Shown: positions 20,200 through 28,962 of the stretch, piece after piece
Layout: each line of letters starts with the position of its first letter
How positions within the stretch are numbered: the stretch's first letter is position 1
Source of the DNA: Haemophilus sputorum CCUG 13788
GTDB taxonomy: Bacteria; Pseudomonadota; Gammaproteobacteria; Enterobacterales; Pasteurellaceae
DNA length: 64,000 nt
NCBI RefSeq assembly: GCF_000238795.1
Contig: NZ_AFNK01000071.1
Span: 62,001-126,000, forward strand
Reading direction: 5' to 3'
The notes under the pieces: generated by a model
Seen by the model: the letters and a program-made list of their open reading frames with translations, nothing else
The model's database searches: none
What the model was told of the DNA's origin: nothing
Made by a program: the position numbers and the translations under genes

Positions 20200-20927
20200 A
20201 ACCCCAGCTCCTTGGCTTCATCTTCCACCAGTTCCACATTCTCGCCGCGCTTAAACGGTTTTTCAGGCTTCATTTTACGGATAAATCGAGTTTTTAGACG
20301 ACCTTCTGTGTCATTGATGCTTGGAAATTCAATCACACCATTTTGCATATTCGCCATCCAAAAACGACTGACCAATTCAGGCTTTCCAGTTTCTTCGGGA
20401 TAGCCGAAACTATGGAACATCAGGCCAAAATCTAAATTATCGATTTCATCGTAAAACCCTTCGCCTTCGCCGAAAGTGCATGGCTCGACATAGCCTTGGC
20501 AATCGCGCGTGCCAAGAAAAATATCCTGCCGCCCGCCACGTTCCAACATTCTTCTGGCAATGGCGATATGTTTGCCGAAATTGCGGTCGCCTGCCAATTC
20601 TTCCCAATGATCATTCCATTCAAAATGGGCTTCTACTTGGTATTCCACGTCCTGCAAAAAGGTGTAAATCGCCAAAGTATTGCCGCCGTTCCAATCCAGT
20701 GGCTTGGTGGACTTGCTTTGGGTGCGGATGGGTTTCATCACACGGATGCGGTCGATATACCAAATCAAGGTGGGTTTCCAATAGATGCTCTTAACGATGC
20801 CTTTAATGGCTTCGTATGTCGGCACTTGGTAGCTGAATTTTTCGCCGCCAATTTTGGTGACGGGGTCGGTAAACAAGGCTTGCCGCCCCCAGACACGGAA
20901 ACTGAATTTATGGTTGTTATAGTCCAT
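20196..20927 (-). CDS. cas5c: Cas5c (Cas5d), pre-crRNA processing endonuclease
   Basis: In type I-C this protein replaces Cas6: it cleaves the repeat at the 3' base of its hairpin and stays bound to the 11-nt handle. The start at 20927 (MDYNNHKFSFRVWGRQALF) has AAGGAGT 5 nt upstream, overlapping the cas3 stop; the longer frame from 20951 is not needed. The 243-aa protein has the conserved KIGGEKFSYQVPTYEAIKGI, the RTQSKSTKPL region and LGTRDCQGYVEPC. The residues used for catalysis (Tyr, Lys, His in characterised Cas5c) are plausible within VPTYEAIKG and the later HFEWND region. Confidence 0.94.
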   Translation of the reverse strand: MDYNNHKFSFRVWGRQALFTDPVTKIGGEKFSYQVPTYEAIKGIVKSIYWKPTLIWYIDRIRVMKPIRTQSKSTKPLDWNGGNTLAIYTFLQDVEYQVEAHFEWNDHWEELAGDRNFGKHIAIARRMLERGGRQDIFLGTRDCQGYVEPCTFGEGEGFYDEIDNLDFGLMFHSFGYPEETGKPELVSRFWMANMQNGVIEFPSINDTEGRLKTRFIRKMKPEKPFKRGENVELVEDEAKELGL

Positions 20928-20935
20928 ATTACTCC

Positions 20936-23428
20936 TTAAGATATATAGCAAGTCATTTCGCTTATCTTATCTAAAGACAAGCCGAATTCATTGTTGTAAT
21001 GGCATTCATCTAGATAATAAATGCCCGAACCTTTAATGGTTTCATGCAGAGCTTTTTTCTCTTGTAACTTATTCCACACTTTTGGAAAGACGTTCACGCT
21101 GTAAGACTGGGCTTTTTTCTTTGCTTCACTCATCTCTTTTACATCCCACGCCCCACATAAAGTAGTGATGTATTCCTTGCCTTTACCATACGGCACAATC
21201 ACGGAGCGGGTTGGAGCATCAATAACTTGGAAAATACGTCCTGCACTTTTAAAGGACTGCATAAGTAACGGATATAAATCACGCTTTCTCAAAATATCAT
21301 TCTTGAAATAGCCTTTAAATTTTGCTCCGGCATTGAAGCAGTTATCGCTTAACCAGTGCAGTAAACCATCATTTTTGTCTTTTTCATTTATGAGATATAC
21401 CATCTCATCGCTACGATTATAAAAATAAAGCTCAAAATATCGACTCATGGCTTTGGGCTGTAATATATCTTTTTCTTCAAACTCTCTGAAAATAGTTGCC
21501 GCTTTTTCCTTCCCAACTGCAATGTCAGGAAGTATCTGTGAGAAATCTGTCTCCTGTAAATTCAATACATAAACCAATCCTTTATCTACTTCTTTATGCC
21601 GGTTGCAACGCCCCGCCGCTTGGGCAATGCTGTCCAATCCGCCCAAAGCACGAATCACGCAAGCCATGGAAATATCCACGCCTGCTTCAATCAACTTGGT
21701 GCTGATGCAGATAACTGGTTCTTTGTTTTCTAGACGAGCTTTGATAGTGTCAAAAATCGCTTTGCGGTGCGCCGCGCATTGGTGGGTGCTTAAATGAAAC
21801 AAGGCCTCTGGCGGCACATTCTGCTTTTGGCAATATTGATAAAGCTCCTGCGCCCATTTTTTTGTATTGACGATAAACAGGCAGCTTGGGGTCGTCTGAA
21901 ATTGTTCCAGCAAAAATGTGCCTGCTTCTTCCACATTCCAACCGCCTGATTTTTCGTTGAATCGGATTTCTACGCGTGATAAATCAGCAAATAATTTATC
22001 TAAATCCTGATACTTGCCCATGATTTCAGCGTTTTCAGGCAATCTTAACAAACCACGTGCGGTAATGGCTCCCCTTTTATCTTCAGGAAAATTCTGCAAA
22101 CCCAATTCGCCGAGCAAAGGCTGCGTCGCCGTACACAAAACCGCCGTGCTTTTACCGAATTTCGTTAGCCAATTTAATACGTTGCAAAACAGATGGACGC
22201 ATTTCACCGGCAAAGTTTGAATTTCATCAAAAATCAAAACGCTATTGGTCATGGGGTGGATATGGCGCGCGCCGCGCGTACCGCCGCCGAACCACGCATC
22301 TAGAAACTGCACCATCGTGGTGAAGACAATGGGTTTATCCCAGTTTTCGCACAGCAGTTTGTCCTGCCAGCTTTGCTTTTCGGGTTCTAGATTAGAATGA
22401 TGTTCCAGTACCCAATCTTCGCCAAGAATTTCGCGTACGACTTGGGCGTTTTGATCGATGATGGAAGTATAGGGAATGATGTAGATGATGCGATCTAGAT
22501 TGTGCTTTTGCGCATGATGAAGGGCATAGCGCAGACTGGCCAATGTTTTACCGCCGCCGGTCGGCACTGTGAGTGTATAAATACCTTGAGGGTCGACCGC
22601 TCTTTTTAGACAGTCGCTGGAAATTCGACGGCGGATTTCGTCAATAGGATAACGGTTTTGAAAACCTGCTAATTTGGCTTCCACTTGATCAATCACCATT
22701 TGCCAATCAGGTTTTTCCGTCAAGCGACGGACTTCTTTTTGCGCTTCCCGTTCAAAATCCGAACTGTTGATACGATCGGCATCAATCAGGCAGCTGAATA
22801 AAAAGCGGGTCAGGCAGCCGAGATAGAATTCTTTAATTTTGTCATTAGTCGTTGAATCGGAAAGTATCAGTTTTACTGCTTTGAGCAGGTTGCGAATCAG
22901 GTTTTCTCCTGCCAATTCATGTGCTTTTTGCTGAACGACTTCATCGGCATTTTGCTCGCATTCTGCCAAATGCGTCAGTTCATCAGTTTTATTAAACCGC
23001 TCAATCCATTTCGGATTACCCTCTCCATCCAAACAGTCAATCAAGCCTTCACCGTGGTGTGATGCTATGCATAAACCCAGCATTTGTCCGAACAATTCGC
23101 CGATGCCCTGCTCTGCACCAATTTTTCTCAATTCGCGGTAAACCCATTGTGCACCGGCGGTGGAATGATCCACTTTACTGCCGTTCGGCGTACTTTCTTC
23201 ATCATCCAAGTCAGGATTGAACAACCCAGTTTCATCGTGGATATATTTTTGGAATTTGTGAGAATATTTGCCGAAATCGTGCATGAGTCCGAGTAACTCG
23301 CCCTCCTGCTCCAAATCCAGCTTGGCTGCCAATAATTTGGCGATCTCGGAGGTTTCCGTCAGATGGGTTTGCAAAGATTGCGGTTGCCCGTCTGCTTTGC
23401 GGACATGGGCTATATAGTTGAAATTCAC
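20936..23428 (-). CDS. cas3: Cas3 helicase-nuclease (type I-C)
   Basis: Effector that unwinds and degrades target DNA after Cascade binding. The 830-aa protein has an N-terminal HD nuclease domain (His22 in QTHLTETS, HD at 50-51 in GLMHDFGKYSHKF), then the SF2 helicase: Walker A in TVPTGGGKTLASLRYAL, the DExx box LIFDEIQTLP, STKLIEAGVDISMACVIRA and the Arg-finger motif QAAGRCNRH. The start is GTG with GGAG 7 nt upstream. It is intact and is the first complete gene of the operon. GGGTCGTCTGAA at 21889 is one base from a DUS. Confidence 0.96.
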   Translation of the reverse strand: MNFNYIAHVRKADGQPQSLQTHLTETSEIAKLLAAKLDLEQEGELLGLMHDFGKYSHKFQKYIHDETGLFNPDLDDEESTPNGSKVDHSTAGAQWVYRELRKIGAEQGIGELFGQMLGLCIASHHGEGLIDCLDGEGNPKWIERFNKTDELTHLAECEQNADEVVQQKAHELAGENLIRNLLKAVKLILSDSTTNDKIKEFYLGCLTRFLFSCLIDADRINSSDFEREAQKEVRRLTEKPDWQMVIDQVEAKLAGFQNRYPIDEIRRRISSDCLKRAVDPQGIYTLTVPTGGGKTLASLRYALHHAQKHNLDRIIYIIPYTSIIDQNAQVVREILGEDWVLEHHSNLEPEKQSWQDKLLCENWDKPIVFTTMVQFLDAWFGGGTRGARHIHPMTNSVLIFDEIQTLPVKCVHLFCNVLNWLTKFGKSTAVLCTATQPLLGELGLQNFPEDKRGAITARGLLRLPENAEIMGKYQDLDKLFADLSRVEIRFNEKSGGWNVEEAGTFLLEQFQTTPSCLFIVNTKKWAQELYQYCQKQNVPPEALFHLSTHQCAAHRKAIFDTIKARLENKEPVICISTKLIEAGVDISMACVIRALGGLDSIAQAAGRCNRHKEVDKGLVYVLNLQETDFSQILPDIAVGKEKAATIFREFEEKDILQPKAMSRYFELYFYNRSDEMVYLINEKDKNDGLLHWLSDNCFNAGAKFKGYFKNDILRKRDLYPLLMQSFKSAGRIFQVIDAPTRSVIVPYGKGKEYITTLCGAWDVKEMSEAKKKAQSYSVNVFPKVWNKLQEKKALHETIKGSGIYYLDECHYNNEFGLSLDKISEMTCYIS
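21889..21900 (+). other. near-perfect Neisseriaceae uptake sequence (one mismatch) in cas3
   Basis: GGGTCGTCTGAA differs from AGGTCGTCTGAA only in the first base. A similar one-mismatch copy (TTTAGACGACCT, minus-strand orientation) lies in cas5c at 20293-20304. Confidence 0.6.
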
Positions 23429-23519
23429 ATCGATTCTCCAAATTCAAAACGCGCAAAATTTAACGAACAAGCTATATAAATTAGCTTGAAGTGTTGAAAA
23501 GTCGAAAATCTGTGGAATG

Positions 23520-23531
23520 AGGTCGTCTGAA
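23520..23531 (+). other. Neisseriaceae DNA uptake sequence (perfect AGGTCGTCTGAA)
   Basis: Perfect 12-mer in the tail of the cas3 relic, close to the point where homology to Cas3 stops. Confidence 0.85.
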
Positions 23532-23672
23532 AAGTTGTCAGCGGTCAAGCGCATAACGGTGGCTTGGGCAACGCTGTCTAAGCCTGCTTCGGCACGCATT
23601 ACCAGCGGGAAATCCACATCCACACCGGCTTCAATTAATGAAGTGGCGATGACGCGGTAGGATTTACCGTTT

Positions 23673-23684
23673 TTCAGACGACCT
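23673..23684 (-). other. Neisseriaceae DNA uptake sequence (perfect AGGTCGTCTGAA)
   Basis: Perfect 12-mer on the minus strand, in opposite orientation to the copy at 23520, inside the cas3 relic (encoding the GRLKNG stretch). Confidence 0.85.
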
Positions 23685-23824
23685 CGGCTCTCATCGAACT
23701 TTTGGCTGCGGTGTTTGGCACACATTAGGATGGTTAGGTGGAACGTGCCGTCAAGATGTTTATCTTGCGCAGAATGGGCGTAGTATGATTGAGTTTGAAT
23801 ATAGCAAGAAGAAGTTTCGTCCAT

Positions 23825-23890
23825 ATTTTAATCCTTAAAATATACGTTAAACATGAATTTTTTATTATAGTAATTGTCTAAGTCAAATTT
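23825..23890 (-). promoter_or_regulatory. probable cas operon promoter region
   Basis: AT-rich gap between the cas3 relic and the divergent ytfE. On the minus strand a good -10 (TATAAT, 23864-23869) lies upstream of the relic. The only TTGACT (23881-23886) is 11 bp away, too close for a normal -35, so the assignment is tentative. Confidence 0.35.
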
Positions 23891-24087
23891 ATATAACATT
23901 AAGATTAAAATGACAATAGCAATTCTAAAATTGTTTGAAGTTTATGAATTTCACTCCAAAATTATCCGTTTTAGTCAATAAAGAATACGAACACATACCC
24001 ATTTTTGATTATTCTCTCTTTCTTCCTCTCGGCGTAAAATCCTTATATATAACTCAACTATTTTTCCTTTCTTTTATGGAGCTGATT

Positions 24088-24654
24088 ATGTCCTATCAAG
24101 ATTTAACTTTAGGTGAAATTGCCACCAAATTACCTCGTTCAACTTCTCTATTTTTAAAATTAGGGTTGGATTTCTGCTGTGGTGGAAAACAAACTTTAGC
24201 TGCTGCAGCGCAAGCTAAAGGATTAGATGTAAGCGTGATTGAAGCTTCTCTTGCTGTAATTGCGGAACAGCCAAGTGAATCAACCCGTAACTGGTCTGAA
24301 GCTCCGTTAGCGGAAATTGTTGATTTTATTATTCCGCGTTATCACAACACGCACCGTGAGCAATTACCGGATCTGATTATGATGGCGGAAAAAGTAGAAA
24401 GCGTACATCAAGATCATCCTAACTGCCCGAAAGGTTTAGCTTATATTGTGCGTAAAGTTTATGATGATTTAACAAATCATATGATGAAAGAAGAGCAAGT
24501 GTTATTCCCATTGATTAAATCTGGTCGAGGCCCAATGGCTGCAATGCCAATTTCAGTGATGGAATCTGAGCATGATGAAGCCGGCCGAGATTTAGAGGAT
24601 ATTCAAAAATTAACGAATAACCTTACTCCGCCAGAAGGTGCTTGCAATACTTAA
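24088..24654 (+). pseudogene. ytfE: iron-sulfur cluster repair di-iron protein YtfE, 3' truncated
   Basis: YtfE/ScdA/RIC proteins repair Fe-S clusters damaged by nitric oxide or oxidants. The start at 24088 ([24 protein letters not shown] 6 nt upstream) is the family's usual one. The [10 protein letters not shown] motif and most hemerythrin-like ligands ([38 protein letters not shown]) are present. The product stops at 188 aa after PPEGACNT, where the family continues into the last helix with a His and a Glu iron ligand. The sequence after the stop is the inside of a TonB-dependent receptor, so the gene's end has been lost by recombination. Confidence 0.85.
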
Positions 24655-25994
24655 GCTATACCGTACCTTCTGCCCCTAATGGCAAAACTAACTTAAACCC
24701 AGCATGGATTGGTCAAACAACGCGTGATGAAACTGTGATGGGAACCTTTGAATATGATTTACCATACAACATGATGCTTTCAGGTGGTTTAGGTCATATG
24801 GAATCAAGATACGATGGTGCATTTGGTCAAATCACTTCAATTAAACAAAATGGTAATTTTGATGTAACGGGTATTCGTGGCTTTGATTTCCGCACCCGCA
24901 CAACCAGTGGCAACCTGAAATTACAAGGTGAATTAGCTACGGGCCTAGTTTCTCACAACTGGAACCTTTCTTATGATCAAGTGGTTCGTCAACGTGACCA
25001 CGATAATAGTGCAAAAACCAATGGTCGTATTTCTGGCGGTTCTATTTATTCACCAACTTTTGGCAATCTTGCTTCAAGCTTTAGTTTAGCGCCAACCACT
25101 CAAAACACCGACAGCAAACTTACCGCTCGCAGCTTTGCGTTTGCTGACACACTTGGTTTTATAGAAGATAGCCTTCGCTTAACCCTGGGTGGACGTTTCC
25201 AATGGATTAAGCAATTAGACAAAACTGATGGCACAAAATTAACAGCTAACCGTTTCAGCCCAATGGTGGCATTAGCATATAGTGTAAATCCAGATACCGT
25301 TTTCTACAGTAACTATTTAGAAGATTTAGAACCAGGTAATGCCGATCCAGAAACTGGGGAAATGAATAGCCCACGCGTGAGTAAACAACTTGAAGTCGGT
25401 GTACGTAAAAACTGGGATGAATGGCTAACCACCACTTTAAGCGTTTATGAAATCCGTCGTCCAGGCATCATTCGTGGTAATACCAAGGCGATGAAATCAC
25501 TGGCAGGTAAAGAACACGGAAAAGAACGTAATCGTGGCGTAGAATTCAATGCCTATGCAAGCTTGTTAAACAATAGCCTACGTCCATCTATCGGCATGGC
25601 ATATAACCAAGCGAAAGTATTTGATTTCCCAACCTTTAAAGACACGATTATTAACGGTGTACAAGTAACCAGCCCACGCTGGATTGCGAAATCTGCTATT
25701 GAATGGGATCCTGCATTTGTACCAAACTTAACCTTAAATGCAGCACTACAATACTACGGTAGCTCTTACCAAGATACAGCTGCAAACTACAAATTGCCTT
25801 CTTACACCACTGTAGATTTCGGCGCAAAATATGTAGTAAAAATGGGTGATAAACAAAGCCTAACTTTCCGTGGTGGCGTTGAAAATGCCTTCAACAAACA
25901 CTACTGGCAAGTTCAACGTGGACAATATGACCGCAGCTTTGCGGTGTTAGGTATGCCACGTACTTACTGGGCAAATATGGAATATTCATTCTAA
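24651..25994 (+). pseudogene. TonB-dependent siderophore receptor, 5' truncated
   Basis: About 447 codons of the beta-barrel of a ferric siderophore receptor (ferrichrome/FhuA-like type) that imports iron chelates across the outer membrane. Seen are FRTRTTSGNLKLQGELATGL, LRLTLGGRFQW, NPDTVFYSNYLEDLEPG, SKQLEVGVRKNW and the barrel end VENAFNKHYWQVQRG ... WANMEYSF with the terminal Phe. The signal peptide, TonB box and plug domain are absent. The frame joins the ytfE fragment at 24651 with no start codon of its own. It cannot make a working receptor. Confidence 0.85.
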
Positions 25995-26004
25995 ACATAA
26001 AAAA

Positions 26005-26089
26005 ACAAGCGGTCTCATTTTGGTAAATTTTTACGAAAATTCGACCGCTTGCATCGTAATCAAGAAGGTGTGCCTCGCGCGCACCTTTT
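26005..26089 (+). terminator. inverted USS pair and adjacent hairpin after the receptor remnant
   Basis: CAAGCGGTC (26006-26014) and GACCGCTTG (26043-26051) form one inverted pair. Next to it AAGGTGTGC (26065-26073) pairs with GCGCACCTT (26079-26087), followed by TT(T)T. Together they separate the receptor remnant from the ABC transporter gene. Confidence 0.65.
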
Positions 26090-26122
26090 GTCATAGAGAT
26101 TTTATCTAACATTCTACCATTC

Positions 26123-27904
26123 ATGAATTGGCAAACTGAACTCAACCAAAGTTTTTCTTGGCTGATAATGGCGCTTATTTATGCCTCATGTGGGCTAGTG
26201 ATTAGCGCTTATCTAATCCGCCAAACACCCTTCGGGCAGAAATTCTGGCATATTACCCGCCCTTGTTGGCAAAAAGCTAATCAACCTAAAGCCATCGTCT
26301 TGGCATTATTACTTCTCTTAATGGTGTTACTTGAAGTGCGCATTAGCGTGCTTAATTCTTTTTTTTACAACGGATTATATAAATCCTTGCAAGACAAAGA
26401 TGCCAGTGCCTTTTGGTTCTTTGCGGGCATCAATGCACTTTTAGTCATCACTAAAATCATTCACTCTATTCTCAACTATTTTCTGACCCAAATGGTTGAA
26501 ATTCGATGGCTGGAAAGTTTAAATAAAGAGATGTTATTGCGTTGGTTAAACAACAAAAATTACTTTCGTGTTCAATATGAGAAAGAATTACCAGATAACA
26601 TCGACCAACGTATTGAACAAGATGCCACAGCATTCATTTCAGGAACCATTGAAATGGTGCGCGGTGTCGTTAATTCGGTGGTTGCGACAATTGAATTTAC
26701 CATTATTCTTTGGGGGCTTTCAGGTATTCTTCCGCTATTTGGCCTTGAAATACCAAAAGGCGTCGTGTTCTTTATCTATCTTTTTATTTTGATTGCTACT
26801 ACCTTGTCAATTTGGATTGGTCGCCCACTGATCAATCTCAACTTTAATAAAGAAAAACTACAAGGGGATTATCGTTATTCTCTGATTCGTGTTCAAGATA
26901 ACGCTGAAAGTATCGCGTTTTATTCAGGCGAAGAGAAAGAACAGACGCATTTGCAACATAAATTTGAGGCAATTATTCAAAATCGTTGGAAAATTGTGCG
27001 CAAAATGTTGGGATTAGATGGATTTAATACTGGGGTCACGCAAATCGCAATGATCCTGCCGCTGATGCTACAAGCGCCGCGCTTCTTTGCAGGTAGTGCC
27101 AGCCTTGGGGATATGCACCAAACGGTTCAATCATTTAACCGTTTAATGCGCGCGCTCTCATTTTTCCGCCTGTTTTATGAGGAATTTACCCTTTATCAAG
27201 CCAGGTTAAATCGTCTTTATGGCTTTTTTACAACCTTAGATAACCTAGATGCACTACCAGAAAAGAAACCTATGCCTTGTGCAAATGGCTTCCATCTTAA
27301 AAATTTTGGGTTAAAAGATGTTGAAGGTAAAGTGCTACTACAAGATATCAATATTGAGTTACAAGCAGGAGATGCATTGCTGATTCAAGGCGCCTCAGGT
27401 GCCGGTAAAACGACCTTGTTAAAGGCACTTGCAGGTATCTACCCGTTTGAAACGTTTGGTGAGGCTGAACATACTTGTACTGATTCGCAATTGTTCTTAC
27501 CTCAGCGACCTTATATGCCACAAGGCACCTTACGTGAGGCAATTTGCTACCCTCACCTTGAAGCAACTGATTTTGAAATTAAGCAAGCGATGGAAGTGTG
27601 TGCATTAGATAAATATACACACGCACTTGATATCGAGACTGATTGGCAAGCAACACTCTCTCCCGGTGAATTACAACGTGTTGCGTTCGTGCGTATTATT
27701 CTAGCGAAACCTAAATTGATTTTCCTAGATGAAACCACTTCTGCCTTAGATGAACCAACTGAGGCGGTGCTTTATCGAACCGTAAAACATTGGTTGCCGG
27801 AGAGTATTATCATCAGTGTTGGTCATCGTGGTACCTTACAAAGTTTCCATAATAAACAGCTCATGTTAGGTAAGCCTCGTTATGAATGCGCTTATGCGAT
27901 TTAG
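26123..27904 (+). CDS. ABC transporter permease/ATPase, SbmA/BacA-YddA type
   Basis: A 593-aa half transporter resembling the H. influenzae HI0036 type. An N-terminal SbmA/BacA-like membrane domain with about six helices (to about residue 320; TFGQKFWHITRPCW-like N-terminus, QRIEQDATAFISGTIEMVRG and FNKEKLQGDYRYSLIRVQDNAESIAFYSGE) precedes an ATPase with Walker A GASGAGKTT, a divergent signature LSPGELQRVAFVRII and Walker B LIFLDETTSALDEPTE. Substrate unknown; members move peptides or vitamin-like compounds. It follows a siderophore receptor, so iron-chelate handling is possible but not shown. Intact. Confidence 0.85.
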   Translation: MNWQTELNQSFSWLIMALIYASCGLVISAYLIRQTPFGQKFWHITRPCWQKANQPKAIVLALLLLLMVLLEVRISVLNSFFYNGLYKSLQDKDASAFWFFAGINALLVITKIIHSILNYFLTQMVEIRWLESLNKEMLLRWLNNKNYFRVQYEKELPDNIDQRIEQDATAFISGTIEMVRGVVNSVVATIEFTIILWGLSGILPLFGLEIPKGVVFFIYLFILIATTLSIWIGRPLINLNFNKEKLQGDYRYSLIRVQDNAESIAFYSGEEKEQTHLQHKFEAIIQNRWKIVRKMLGLDGFNTGVTQIAMILPLMLQAPRFFAGSASLGDMHQTVQSFNRLMRALSFFRLFYEEFTLYQARLNRLYGFFTTLDNLDALPEKKPMPCANGFHLKNFGLKDVEGKVLLQDINIELQAGDALLIQGASGAGKTTLLKALAGIYPFETFGEAEHTCTDSQLFLPQRPYMPQGTLREAICYPHLEATDFEIKQAMEVCALDKYTHALDIETDWQATLSPGELQRVAFVRIILAKPKLIFLDETTSALDEPTEAVLYRTVKHWLPESIIISVGHRGTLQSFHNKQLMLGKPRYECAYAI

Positions 27905-27908
27905 TTTT

Positions 27909-27941
27909 TACAAGCGGTCAAATTTTTTCGACCGCTTGCAA
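27909..27941 (+). terminator. inverted USS pair terminator after the ABC transporter
   Basis: CAAGCGGTC (27911-27919) and GACCGCTTG (27930-27938) enclose a T-rich loop, 6 bp past the stop codon. Confidence 0.65.
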
Positions 27942-27991
27942 ATTTATACTAGATTTTTGGTTGTTTTTTTGGCATAATTTCGCCCGTTTTT

Positions 27992-28163
27992 CGTCTATCT
28001 AATAGACGTTAAACAGGATTTATTTTTTAACACTAAAACACACACATATCATCAGCTAGAGATTGGGGTGCGAGAAATCGTTGATTTTCTAGGATATGTG
28101 GAGGCTAAACCCCGTCTTGTCTTTCATAAGTGGCAAGGCAAACAACATAAAAGGAAAATTCTT
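27992..28163 (+). promoter_or_regulatory. structured 5' leader of rpsB (S2 autoregulation region)
   Basis: The leader begins with a hairpin (CGTCTAT 27992-27998, ATAGACG 28002-28008). A closed domain follows: GGGGT (28065-28069) pairs with ACCCC (28109-28113), and inside it AGAAATC pairs with GATTTTCT (about 28073-28090). The rpsB-tsf leader of gammaproteobacteria is known to bind free S2 for feedback control; the conserved-looking structure here fits that role. A long open frame through it from 28068 is not the gene start. Confidence 0.6.
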
Positions 28164-28874
28164 ATGGCACAAGTTTCTATGCGCGATATGCTTAACGCGG
28201 GCGTTCACTATGGTCACCAAACTCGTTACTGGAACCCAAAAATGAAACCATTCATTTTCGGTGCGCGTAACGGTGTTCACGTAATCAACTTAGAAAAAAC
28301 TTTACCATTATTCAACGAAGCATTAGCTGAGTTAACTCGCATTTCAAGCAACAACGGTAAAGTATTATTCGTTGGTACAAAACGTGCAGCATCTGAAGCA
28401 GTTAAAGCAGCAGCAGTAGAATGCCAACAATTCTACGTTAACCACCGTTGGTTAGGTGGTATGTTGACTAACTGGAAAACTGTTCGTCAATCAATCAAAC
28501 GTTTAAAAGATTTAGAAGCTCAAACTCAAGACGGTACTTTTGACAAAATCACTAAAAAAGAAGCGTTAATGCGTACCCGTGAGTTAGAAAAATTAGAGTT
28601 AAGCTTAGGCGGTATCAAAGATATGAACGGCTTACCTGATGCAATTTTTGTAATCGGTGCAGACCACGAACATATCGCAATCAAAGAAGCAAACAACTTA
28701 GGTATTCCTGTATTTGCTATCGTTGATACCAACTCTACACCGGATGGCGTAAACTACATCATTCCTGGTAACGATGACGCAACTCGTGCGATCCAACTTT
28801 ACTTAGATTCAGCTGTAGCTGCAATCAAAGAAGGTAAAGGTTCAAACGTTGAAGCTGAATTAGCAGCTGAATAA
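28164..28874 (+). CDS. rpsB: 30S ribosomal protein S2
   Basis: The 236-aa small-subunit protein starts at 28164 ([21 protein letters not shown]) with AAAAGGAAAATTCTT upstream. It contains [38 protein letters not shown] and [27 protein letters not shown]. An upstream extension of 32 codons in the same frame is leader sequence. It is co-transcribed with tsf. Confidence 0.98.
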   Translation: MAQVSMRDMLNAGVHYGHQTRYWNPKMKPFIFGARNGVHVINLEKTLPLFNEALAELTRISSNNGKVLFVGTKRAASEAVKAAAVECQQFYVNHRWLGGMLTNWKTVRQSIKRLKDLEAQTQDGTFDKITKKEALMRTRELEKLELSLGGIKDMNGLPDAIFVIGADHEHIAIKEANNLGIPVFAIVDTNSTPDGVNYIIPGNDDATRAIQLYLDSAVAAIKEGKGSNVEAELAAE

Positions 28875-28901
28875 TTCTGAGGCTTTAGCCCTTCATTTAC
28901 C

Positions 28902-28934
28902 AAAAACAGGGGCAAAATATCGTCCCTGTTTTCT
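28902..28934 (+). terminator. attenuator between rpsB and tsf
   Basis: AAAACAGGG (28903-28911) pairs with CCCTGTTTT (28924-28932), followed by CTTAT. A partial terminator between these genes is known in E. coli and adjusts the S2 to EF-Ts ratio; the same role is inferred here. Confidence 0.65.
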
Positions 28935-28962
28935 TATCTAAATTTATTCTGAGGATATTAAA

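Larger units (their letters stand above)
23444..23824 (-). pseudogene. relic of a second cas3, internally deleted
   Basis: A 126-codon frame. Its start region [13 protein letters not shown] looks like a Cas3 N-terminus. It jumps straight to a helicase C-terminal domain: [14 protein letters not shown], then [32 protein letters not shown]. It then breaks off exactly where the AGRCNR motif should follow and continues as unrelated sequence. The HD domain and most of the helicase are missing. The intact cas3 aligns with the helicase part but differs clearly, so this is another cas3 lineage. Two perfect DUS lie in it, one near the break. It ends 15 bp before the intact cas3 start. Confidence 0.75.

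Noticed and set aside
23232-23456. Frame opposite or overlapping the cas3 N-terminus
   Set aside because: It is an alternate frame of the cas3 start region with no ribosome-binding site or family resemblance.
23935-24087. N-terminal extension of ytfE from an upstream ATG
   Set aside because: The family start [12 protein letters not shown] at 24088 has a proper GGAG box; the upstream 51 codons have no family resemblance.
24642-24650. TTG start for the receptor gene at the ytfE junction
   Set aside because: The bases belong to the ytfE coding end; the receptor lacks its signal peptide and plug, so this is not a genuine start.
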